The notes beneath the pieces are model-generated. The model made no database searches and had not been told where the DNA came from. It saw only the letters and a list, made by a program, of their open reading frames with translations. The translations under genes and the position numbers were made by a program. From an uncultured Eubacteriales bacterium (lineage in GTDB: Bacteria; Bacillota; Clostridia; Oscillospirales; Oscillospiraceae), in contig UROG01000009.1 of the NCBI GenBank assembly GCA_900549485.1, positions 1 through 64,000 of the forward strand: a stretch of 64,000 bases of DNA. Direction: 5' to 3'. Below, piece after piece: positions 23,337 through 31,099 of the stretch (position 1 is its first letter; each line of letters opens with the position of its first letter).

Positions 23337-24704
23337 TTACGCGGCCGCAGGGCGGCGTTTTCGTTCGGAAATCCGTTCAGCTAAAAAATCTATACCGATT
23401 GCGGCGATAAAATAGCGCAGAGGAACGGACATTGCCGCATATCGTTCACTTGCGAAGCTGAAAGCAAAGGTATAGATGTTGAATAGGTACAATATGGAAA
23501 GGAAGAGAACGATACCGCGTTTCTTCCCTGTTATAAGCGATGCGGAAATCGTAAGCACACAAACGGCGAGATTTGCAATACTGAAAGCGCGCAGCACAGC
23601 ATAAACAGACATATTCGGAATCCACCACCAGACCCAGTTAAGCATACTGGCCGGTTTGGATGCAAGATAGCTCCAGATGAGATCGGCTTTGTCGCGCTTA
23701 TACCACTCTTTTAATCTGTACATCGCTTTGAGCTTTTCGATTTTCCCGTTGACAGTTTCAGGAATAACGCCATCCCTGAGCGTACCGTCCGCGTTGAAAT
23801 ATTCCGGATATTTTTCACGTATCACCGCATACACGTTCGTTTCGTAATCAAGCTCCTCATCCTTCGGGGCTTTTCGCCCCTGGTATGTTCCGACGAGCAG
23901 GGGATTGGCGGAGCCGCCGGTTATAGGGATAAACTCGCCGAAGAGCTTATAGTTTCTGACAGACCACGGAACGATGAAAATAAGCATGGTTACACCCAGA
24001 ACCGCAAGATGAAAAAGATACGCGGAGAGCTTCTTTTTCTTGACAGCGAACAGATAAACGGCGCATACCACGGGCATAACAAGTATATTCGCACGGAACA
24101 TCAGCGCGGCAAAAAATGAGAGGGCATAGCCGAAGGCATTCTTTTTGTTTATTACGCCGCTGCGCTCCTCACCCATTGCAAGCATAAAGCAGAAGTTCAG
24201 CATATAAAAGAAAAGGTACGGCGGCTCGGTAAGGAAAGTGTTGTCAGACCATGCCCAGTTCAGAAGCAGAAAACCGCATGAACCGAAGAGCGCGACCCAT
24301 TTGCGTGTAAAAAAACAGCAGCATTTATAGAAAATATAAACTGTTCCGCAGCCGAAAAGAATCCAGCAGATACGCACGGAATCTATATACAGATTACCAT
24401 CTCCGAATATGCGTGAGAAAAGACCGGCAATGACCGGCATACCGGGCATAATGGTTGCGGTGGGATAACTTGACCAGATGGTAATCGTCCCTGTTCGTGC
24501 AAACTCGATCCCGGATTGAATGTATGCCACATCATCACTGCCGTTTGTTGCCCCGCTGCCAAGATAGAAGAACATTGCGATCCTCTCAATAAATGCGGCG
24601 AGAACAACAATAAAAATAAAATTATCGGGATTTCTGAATGAAAATTTGCCCATTGACGGACTGTCGGAAAGCTGTGAACAGTGCGTATCCTGATGTAAAC
24701 TCAT
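23337..24704 (-). CDS. membrane glycosyltransferase, GT39/ArnT-like GT-C family
   Basis: Protein of 455 aa with about ten membrane helices. The first outer loop holds an acidic pair in GSDDVAYIQSGIEFARTG, the site where GT-C enzymes bind the lipid-linked sugar, and TATIMPGMPVIAGLFSR follows, as in the dolichyl-phosphate-mannose type family. It would add sugars to a lipid, polymer or protein outside the cell. ATG at 24704 is chosen because GGAGAG lies before it; an ATG four codons upstream has no site. A 13-base palindrome lies just upstream (24721-24751). Confidence 0.8.
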   Translation of the reverse strand: MSLHQDTHCSQLSDSPSMGKFSFRNPDNFIFIVVLAAFIERIAMFFYLGSGATNGSDDVAYIQSGIEFARTGTITIWSSYPTATIMPGMPVIAGLFSRIFGDGNLYIDSVRICWILFGCGTVYIFYKCCCFFTRKWVALFGSCGFLLLNWAWSDNTFLTEPPYLFFYMLNFCFMLAMGEERSGVINKKNAFGYALSFFAALMFRANILVMPVVCAVYLFAVKKKKLSAYLFHLAVLGVTMLIFIVPWSVRNYKLFGEFIPITGGSANPLLVGTYQGRKAPKDEELDYETNVYAVIREKYPEYFNADGTLRDGVIPETVNGKIEKLKAMYRLKEWYKRDKADLIWSYLASKPASMLNWVWWWIPNMSVYAVLRAFSIANLAVCVLTISASLITGKKRGIVLFLSILYLFNIYTFAFSFASERYAAMSVPLRYFIAAIGIDFLAERISERKRRPAAA

Positions 24705-24720
24705 TACTCTCTCCATGTGT

Positions 24721-24751
24721 ATATGTGATATATTACTAATATATCACATAT
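24721..24751. promoter_or_regulatory. 13-bp perfect palindrome in front of the glycosyltransferase gene
   Basis: ATATGTGATATAT (24721-24733), TACTA, then the exact reverse complement (24739-24751). It ends 17 bases before the chosen start codon and would cover the promoter or first transcribed bases of the minus-strand gene. I infer an operator for a dimeric regulator; an RNA hairpin in the leader is the other reading. Confidence 0.5.
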
Positions 24752-24965
24752 TTTTATATTAGTGAAGTATCGCCGGCATAAAAATTTCTGCGCTTTATCA
24801 TTGATTTAGAAAATTTATGAATATACATCCGCAGCTGCGAAAAGGATGCAGCAGCTCTGCAAAGGCAGAAATTGGACAGCGAATCATCTCAGTATGGCTT
24901 CGGAAGTACCGCAGACGGCAATCTGGTGAGTTTTTTCGCCCCATGGACTTGATGCCCTGAAACAG

Positions 24966-24998
24966 AAAAAAATAGGACGCGGAGATCACTCCGCGTCC
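24966..24998 (-). terminator. terminator of the small exported protein gene
   Basis: On the minus strand GGACGCGGAG pairs with CTCCGCGTCC (24989-24998 with 24975-24984) around a 4-base loop and is followed by TATTTTTTTCTG. It starts 22 bases after the stop codon. Confidence 0.85.
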
Positions 24999-25019
24999 CT
25001 TGCCGTTTGCCGTTAAGTA

Positions 25020-25508
25020 TCAGCCGTAAAGACCCATTTTGCCGTCATAAAGCCTGCGGTTCTTCGCGCTGAGGTCAGCGTCGAATGTATCCGAGAGATA
25101 TGAAGCCTGACACCAGCCCACGTGACCGCCCTCGGTTTCGATGAGGGCGTAGCCGCCGAGATAATAGTATACGTATACTTCAGTCCCGTCTGCGGGCTGC
25201 GCAAGCTTATTTTCGCCCTTGGGCGTGCGGTATATCTTAGCGCCGTAGCCGTGCGGAGCCTGCATATACTTGACCTCAACTTCGTCCGGCATTTCGTCAA
25301 GCTCTATCATGGTCATATCGCCGTCTATACCGAGGGCTTTTTTTACAAGCTCCTTGTACGCGCCTTCAACGTCTTCAAGCTTTATCGTCTTGGGCTCGGA
25401 CGGCAGCGCCGACCTTGCGTCGGTAATGGCGTGTGCGGAAACGGACATTGCGGAAACGAGCGCTGTGACCGCAAGCAAAAGGGAAAATAATCTGACCGCT
25501 TTTTTCAT
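25020..25508 (-). CDS. small exported protein with an SH3-like domain
   Basis: Protein of 162 aa. A signal peptide (about 1-27, ending AHA) is followed by a linker and, from about 80, a pattern like bacterial SH3 domains: ...AKIYRTPKG, GTEVYVYYYLGGYALIE, then HVGWCQASYL. Such domains bind cell-wall peptides. No enzyme domain is attached. AAGGAG lies before the ATG. Its own terminator follows. Exact role unknown. Confidence 0.65.
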   Translation of the reverse strand: MKKAVRLFSLLLAVTALVSAMSVSAHAITDARSALPSEPKTIKLEDVEGAYKELVKKALGIDGDMTMIELDEMPDEVEVKYMQAPHGYGAKIYRTPKGENKLAQPADGTEVYVYYYLGGYALIETEGGHVGWCQASYLSDTFDADLSAKNRRLYDGKMGLYG

Positions 25509-25679
25509 GATGCGTTCTCCTTATAAAAAATATTTTTCGTATCACCGGCAGACGAACGAGCCGCTGCGCCCTGCCGCCTGCTGTGGTTTTAGAATAACGC
25601 ATTGCTGCGTACCGCGTTTTTTAGGTTTTGTGCCTATCTGCCTTGCGGTACGGCGGTTATTTGCAAGGACGCTTTTCCC

Positions 25680-25856
25680 TTAAAGCTCCTCAAGCTCGCC
25701 GCAGCCGAAGAAAACCTCCGTGCCGAGTATGCGCAGCGTAGCAGGCAGCACGGCCTTTTTGAAATCGTTCCGTTCGGCAAAGCGCTGATCCGCAAGCTCG
25801 ATCACGCCGTCGCTTATGTACAGCACATCGTCGGAAATATTAAAATCGTTTTTCAA
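25680..25856 (-). CDS. 58-residue leucine-rich-repeat-like fragment
   Basis: A short frame starting with TTG at 25856 that overlaps the end of the VWA pseudogene by 17 bases. The product has LADQRFAERNDFKKAVLPATLRILGTEVFFGCGELEEL, the look of one to two BspA-type LRR_5 repeats (I...FxxCxxL). Real BspA proteins are far longer, so this may be a co-evolved small partner of the VWA protein or a remnant. It shares the decayed context of that gene. Confidence 0.4.
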   Translation of the reverse strand: MKNDFNISDDVLYISDGVIELADQRFAERNDFKKAVLPATLRILGTEVFFGCGELEEL

Positions 25857-27193
25857 GTATCTCGTCCTCCGTCAGTGTGATGCGGATCGCCCATGAGGGG
25901 ACGGGCGGCTGGCAGCAGTCATCGCAGTGCAGGATAAAGGCGGTGTCATAGTCAGGCTTTTTCGCCGGAAACTCACCCTCGCCGTCCGTAAAATAGATAA
26001 GCCCCTGCAAATTGCGAAGCTCGCCCTTGCTCCTGAGCGTTTCGACATATTGGAACACCGGACGGAAATCCGTCTGCCCAAGCCCGAGAATCTGCATCTG
26101 CGCAATATACTCGTCAAAATCCTCTTTGCAGGTGATCACTTCGTCCTCGCGCACACGGTCGTCGCACTGAATTATATGGATGCTCACACGGCTGAAAAAA
26201 CTCTCCTGCTTTTGCAGCATATCATGCGTATGCTGGATAAACGACTACACCACATCTCCGCGAACGCTGCCGGAGGTGTCGATAGCGATGACAAACTCGC
26301 GTATAAGCTTCCGTTCGCTGTATTCAAGCGGCTCGATAAGCGGCATATTGCCATAGAAATCAAGTCCGTAGGTATAATAATTGTTGTCAAACTCCTCGTC
26401 GGAAAGGCGCATCTGCTCCCCGTGGATGCCGAAACGGCGCAGCAGCTCGGTATAGCTGTATTTCGTCCTGTTGAGCGAACGCAGAGCCTGCACCATTGCG
26501 CCGTTTTTATTGTCATGCATTGTCTCAAGCTCAGTCTGCATCCGTTTCGAGAGCTTTTCCCATATTTTGCGCACGTTGATGTTTTTGTCAAGCCTTGCAT
26601 CCTTGTCCCTTGCACCGTACCACAGCCCGTGTCTGTCCGCAAGAAACGATTCCCGCTCCCGCTCACATTCCTCATCCGATATGCCGTTTTTTCCAAGCCA
26701 GTGGTATATGCGCTCCGCAGTAAGAACGGGGACATCCTTTTGTATAGTGTCGATCGCAGCCCTCTGCGCCCTCTGCCGCGGATCATAAAGAGCGCTTGAA
26801 CACAGCTCGTTTATAGCGGCCTCAACGGCTATGTCGCAGGCAAAGTCCCAGCGCGCACGCTCGATGCCGCTGCCGATATAAAAATGGCGGAATACGCAGT
26901 GGAGCATTGAGTGCATTATATCGCGGTTTACGGAGGAAGCGCCTGTCTTATAGCGGTTCAGTATGAACCATGCGCCAATATAAAAATTCACCGTCGGTCG
27001 AGAGGCTGACATTATCGTCGCTGACGAATTTCAGCGTTCCTATCGCCCGATCCAGAAAGCGGAAGTCTACCGTGAGCGTGCCGCGGGCAAGCGATATTAT
27101 CTCATCCGCAATACGTTTTGCTTTCGCGTCTCTTGCGGCGCAGTCAAGTTCGTCAAGCACCCGTACACGCCCCTTTCTGCTTGGTATAGCCAC
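25840..27193 (-). pseudogene. broken VWA-like / DUF2201 metallopeptidase-domain gene
   Basis: Three pieces in order make one DUF2201 protein. The first (GTG at 27193) has RFLDRAIGTLKFVSDDNVSLSTDGEFLY and then shifts frame near 26977-26986, at a T5 run. The second frame resumes with RYKTGASSVNRDIMHSMLHC and the MIDAS-type AIDTSGS, then meets an in-frame TAG at 26245-26247. The third continues in the same frame with SFIQHTHDML to the end. CAG to TAG would explain the stop. Intact members are about 400 aa and pair with a MoxR-type AAA ATPase, which is missing here. Two lesions make decay more likely than sequencing error. Confidence 0.8.
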
Positions 27194-27382
27194 AGTAATA
27201 CAAATTTATTATAGTATGCCGATAAATACATTGCAACCTTAAAACCGCCTGAATTTAAAATTTATTCGCAATTCCTTAATAAAACCCTTCTGTGCCTATG
27301 ATAAATTATACGCCGTATTCGGGAAAAGGGGATTCCACGTTTTTCCTCTAATGTATTATTCTACACCAAGGAGCAGACTTTC

Positions 27383-29224
27383 ATGGACGAGAACCGCAGA
27401 AACGATGAAGCCGCAGCTGAGAGCATGGAAAAGCAGAAAAAGGACGAGGAACTTTTCGATTCTCTCAGCAAGGCAAAAAAACGGAAAAAACGCCACCTGA
27501 TAATAACGGTAATCTCCGTTGTGCTCATACTCGGCATAGCGCTGACGATCACGGTAATAAGCCTTCGGAAAAAGGTCAATACCGAGTTTGCCGCGAGCGA
27601 TGAAGACGTTATGACCGCCGAGGTGAAGACGGGCAGCATCAGCACGACCGTTTCCGGCAGCGGTACGCTGTCTAACGTTGATATCAAACAGCTCCATATC
27701 CCGGACGGCGTCGATGTTGACGAGGTGCTTGTCAGCGTCAACGACACCGTTGAGGAGGGTGAAATAATCGCCACCGTTGACAACCGCACGGTTCTGGCGG
27801 CAATGTCGGATGTGCAGGCGGATATCGTCAAGCTTGACAAGGATCTCAACAGCGCCGGAAGCGACTATGCCAACGACTACATAAGCACGGGACTTCCGGG
27901 ACGGGTAAAGGTGCTGAACGCCGCCGTGGGCGACGACGTGGCTAGCGTCATGTACAAATACGGCGCACTGGCCGAGATATCCCTTGACGGCTACATGGCG
28001 GTCAAGATCGACGCAGGTTCTCTTGAAAAGGGGATGCAGCTCACCGTTATCCGCGAGGACGGGAGCGAAATAAACGCTCTTGTAAACGACATCTATTCCG
28101 GTCAGGCCGTTGTCGTCGTAAGCGACGACGGGCCGCGCAGCGGTGAAAAGGTCACTGTTATGAGAGAGGACGGCGAAAAACTCGGCGAGGGCGAGCTTTA
28201 TATAAACAGCCCTCTGCGCATAACAGGCGTTGCGGGAACGGTGAATGCCTGCTATGTCACGGAAAACCAGAAGCTCTATTCCTCGGGACTTCTGTTCACC
28301 CTCACAAATACAGAATATTACAACAACTATTACGCGCTTCTCAAGCAGCGCGAGGAGCTTGAAGAAACCTTGCAGGAGCTTCTTGCACTCAACATGAACG
28401 GCGGGCTTGCCGCGCCGTTCTCGGGAACGATATGCTCTGTCGAATATGAAGAAAAGGATGACGACGATGTGGTAGTGACCACTACAACGACCACACAGGC
28501 TGCAAGCTCCTCATATTCCTCGTTCTTCGGCGGCACATCCGGCGCTTCGTCTTCCACGACCACTACCTCGTCCACGGCCAAGACGACCGACGACGGAACC
28601 GTAGATATCTGCACGATCTGCCCCGATCTGACTATGGAAATAACGCTGAGTGTGGATGAAAGCGACATTCTCACACTCGAAGTCGGGCAGAAAGCGGAGG
28701 TCTATATCTCCTCTATAAGCGACGACGAGGCGTTTGACGGCACGGTCACGGAAATCAGCAGAAGCGCCAGCACCTCAAGCTCAGGCGTTACGAAATATTC
28801 CGCAGTCGTTTCCCTTGACAAGACGGACAAAATGCTCTCCGGTATGTCCGCGTCGGTGTATGTCACCATTCAGGGCAAGGAAAACGCGCTCATAATACCC
28901 GTTGACGCGCTGCACCAGACCAGCTCCACATCGTATGTATACACAAGCTACGACTACGAAAATCATGAGTACGGCGGCAGGAAAGAGGTAACGACAGGGC
29001 TTTCCAACTCAAGCTATGTTGAAATAAGCTCCGGTCTGAGCGAGGGCGACACCGTTTACTATGTCGAGAAGGAAGACAACGCCTTCCCGGACTTCGGCGG
29101 CTTTGGCGGCGGAATGTCCGGCGGAGATATGGGCGGCTTTGGCGGCGGTCCCGGCGGCAGCATGGGCGGCTTTGGCGGCGGTCCCGGCGGTAATATGGGC
29201 GGCAGAATGCCCGGCAGAGGTTGA
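27383..29224 (+). CDS. HlyD-type efflux adaptor with Gly-rich tail
   Basis: Protein of 613 aa. A charged cytoplasmic start is followed by a single membrane helix (about 36-57), then the split biotinyl-lipoyl and barrel domains of RND/MacA adaptors (VSGSGTLSNVDIKQLHIPDGVDV, LSVDESDILTLEVGQKAEVYIS). A Thr/Ser-rich linker lies near 365-400. The last 45 residues are tandem GGFGGGPGG-like repeats. It begins an operon with a MacB-like ATPase and permease. In monoderms such adaptors work with FtsX-type exporters of peptides or antibiotics. AAGGAG precedes the ATG. Confidence 0.87.
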   Translation: MDENRRNDEAAAESMEKQKKDEELFDSLSKAKKRKKRHLIITVISVVLILGIALTITVISLRKKVNTEFAASDEDVMTAEVKTGSISTTVSGSGTLSNVDIKQLHIPDGVDVDEVLVSVNDTVEEGEIIATVDNRTVLAAMSDVQADIVKLDKDLNSAGSDYANDYISTGLPGRVKVLNAAVGDDVASVMYKYGALAEISLDGYMAVKIDAGSLEKGMQLTVIREDGSEINALVNDIYSGQAVVVVSDDGPRSGEKVTVMREDGEKLGEGELYINSPLRITGVAGTVNACYVTENQKLYSSGLLFTLTNTEYYNNYYALLKQREELEETLQELLALNMNGGLAAPFSGTICSVEYEEKDDDDVVVTTTTTTQAASSSYSSFFGGTSGASSSTTTTSSTAKTTDDGTVDICTICPDLTMEITLSVDESDILTLEVGQKAEVYISSISDDEAFDGTVTEISRSASTSSSGVTKYSAVVSLDKTDKMLSGMSASVYVTIQGKENALIIPVDALHQTSSTSYVYTSYDYENHEYGGRKEVTTGLSNSSYVEISSGLSEGDTVYYVEKEDNAFPDFGGFGGGMSGGDMGGFGGGPGGSMGGFGGGPGGNMGGRMPGRG

Positions 29225-29227
29225 GCC

Positions 29228-29899
29228 ATGATAGATTTAAAAGACGTTTCAAAATTCTACCTTGTCGGGGATGAAAAGGTAAAAGCGCTCGACCATGCCA
29301 CGATGCATATCTATCCCCATGAATTTGTCAGCATAATAGGCCCGTCAGGCTCTGGCAAATCGACGCTCATGAACATAATCGGCTGCCTTGATATAGCGGA
29401 CAGCGGCGTCTATAAGCTTGACGGCATACCCATAGACGATTATACGGAAAACCAGCTTGCAAAGGTGCGCAACAACAAGATAGGCTTTGTTTTTCAGAGC
29501 TTCAACCTTATCGCAAAGATGTCGGCAGAGGAAAATGTTGAGCTGCCGCTCATCTATCAGGGCGTAAAGAGAGCCGAACGGCAGGAACGTGTGCGTCAGG
29601 CGCTCAAGCGCGTGGGGCTTTCAAAGCGCGCCAGGCATATGCCGACAGAGCTTTCCGGCGGTCAGCAGCAGCGCGTTGCGATAGCCCGCGCCCTCGTCAC
29701 GCGCCCCTCACTTATCCTTGCGGACGAACCTACCGGAAATCTCGACTCCAGGACGAGTGCGGAGATCATGGAGATGTTCCACGAACTGCATGAGGCGGGC
29801 AACACCATAGTACTCATAACCCATGACAACGATGTCGCCGCACAGGCGGCGCGGAGCATCCGTATCCGCGACGGCAGGCTTACGGAGGTGGAGAGATGA
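29228..29899 (+). CDS. ABC exporter ATP-binding protein, MacB/LolD type
   Basis: Protein of 223 aa: Walker A GPSGSGKST near 38-46, signature LSGGQQQR near 140, Walker B LILADEPTGNLD near 160, and H-loop THDND. This is the ATPase class that drives MacB/FtsX-type mechanical exporters. It starts 3 bases after the adaptor stop and its end overlaps the permease start (ATGA). Confidence 0.94.
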   Translation: MIDLKDVSKFYLVGDEKVKALDHATMHIYPHEFVSIIGPSGSGKSTLMNIIGCLDIADSGVYKLDGIPIDDYTENQLAKVRNNKIGFVFQSFNLIAKMSAEENVELPLIYQGVKRAERQERVRQALKRVGLSKRARHMPTELSGGQQQRVAIARALVTRPSLILADEPTGNLDSRTSAEIMEMFHELHEAGNTIVLITHDNDVAAQAARSIRIRDGRLTEVER

Positions 29900-31086
29900 T
29901 ACTGTCATTCAAAATGGCTCTGCGCAGCATAAGCACAAACAAGTTCAGAGCGATGCTTACGATGCTGGGCATAATAATCGGCGTTATGGCGCTGGTAGTA
30001 TTGGTAAGTCTCGTAAACGGCGCTGCAAGCTCCGTTACCGACGCGGTCTCAAGTCTCGGCAGCGACCTTGTGAGCGTCACGGTGAACGACGACAAGGGCG
30101 ACCCGATAAGAATGGACGATCTTAACGAGTGGATGGACGAGGACAACCCCGTCGGGCTTGTCGCGCCGACGGCGTCAAGCTCCTGCACCGGCAAATTCGG
30201 CGGCGAGTCAGATTCCGTCACGGTGTATGGCACGACGCCCGCATACTACGATATTGAGGGGCTTGCTCTCTCACTCGGACGTTTTCTCAAATCAAGCGAT
30301 ATTGATAACAACACGCGTGTCTGCGTGGTGAACAACGCGCTTGCAACGGAGCTTATCGGCTTTGAGGACTGCGTGGGGCAGGAAATAAGCCTTAACGGCA
30401 TGAGATTTACCGTTGTCGGCGTACTGGCGGAGGATGATTCCGTCATGGGCGCAATGACTTCCGGTACGCTTACGGCATACATTCCGTACACTTCGCTCAT
30501 GCGCCTTTCCTCGTCTGTGAGCGCAGACATAACGAGCTTTACGACAAGCGCGGCGGAAAACTATACCATGGAGCAGCTGGAGACCTATTTTGACCGCACT
30601 ATGCTTGAACGCTTTGAGCAGGACGACGATGCTTACACTATCAGCACCCTCGCCGTACTTGAGGACGCGATGAGCAGCGTAACGTCCGTGCTGTCGATAC
30701 TCCTCGGCGGTATCGCCGGAATTTCCCTCATAGTCGGCGGCATAGGCATTATGAACATCATGATGGTCACAGTCACCGAACGCACGCGTGAAATAGGCAT
30801 ACGCAAGGCGATCGGCGCAAGCCGCGGCACGATCCTTCAGCAATTTCTCATGGAGGCGGTCGTGCTGTGCATGATGGGGTGTGCGATAGGCATATTCCTC
30901 TCGTGGAGCATCCTGCGCACGGTCTCCGTCGTTGTTTCCGGTCTCAGCCTGAGTTTTGAGCTTGACGGCGGCGTTGTACTGCTGAGCGTGGTATTCTGTT
31001 TTATTATCGGCGTGGTGTTCGGGCTTTATCCGGCGAACAAGGCCGCAAAGATGAAGCCTATCGACGCGCTGCATTACGGCGGTTAA
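29896..31086 (+). CDS. ABC exporter permease, MacB/FtsX type
   Basis: Protein of 396 aa: one N-terminal helix (LTMLGIIIGVMALVVLVSLVNG), a large outer MacB-PCD domain (about 45-270) and three C-terminal helices with the conserved GGIGIMNIMMVTVTERTREIGIRKAIGA. It moves a periplasm-side or membrane substrate, often a peptide or antibiotic, through mechanotransmission. It is flanked by adaptors on both sides. Confidence 0.93.
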   Translation: MILSFKMALRSISTNKFRAMLTMLGIIIGVMALVVLVSLVNGAASSVTDAVSSLGSDLVSVTVNDDKGDPIRMDDLNEWMDEDNPVGLVAPTASSSCTGKFGGESDSVTVYGTTPAYYDIEGLALSLGRFLKSSDIDNNTRVCVVNNALATELIGFEDCVGQEISLNGMRFTVVGVLAEDDSVMGAMTSGTLTAYIPYTSLMRLSSSVSADITSFTTSAAENYTMEQLETYFDRTMLERFEQDDDAYTISTLAVLEDAMSSVTSVLSILLGGIAGISLIVGGIGIMNIMMVTVTERTREIGIRKAIGASRGTILQQFLMEAVVLCMMGCAIGIFLSWSILRTVSVVVSGLSLSFELDGGVVLLSVVFCFIIGVVFGLYPANKAAKMKPIDALHYGG

Positions 31087-31099
31087 GGAGGCAGGGCAG

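Larger units (their letters stand above)
24705..25019. other. intergenic region upstream of the glycosyltransferase
   Basis: This 315-base gap holds a palindrome (24721-24751) and, at its far end, the terminator of the small exported protein gene (24966-24998). The part from about 24760 to 24960 shows no gene or motif that I can support. Confidence 0.5.

Noticed and set aside
24798..24989. Open frame of 63 codons on the minus strand upstream of the glycosyltransferase
   Set aside because: It overlaps the terminator of the exported-protein gene, has no ribosome site and no recognisable features.
26245..26247. Read-through or pyrrolysine use of the in-frame TAG in the VWA gene
   Set aside because: A second lesion (frameshift) is in the same gene, TAG is used as a normal stop by the GntR gene at 5514, and no pyl genes are seen in the window.
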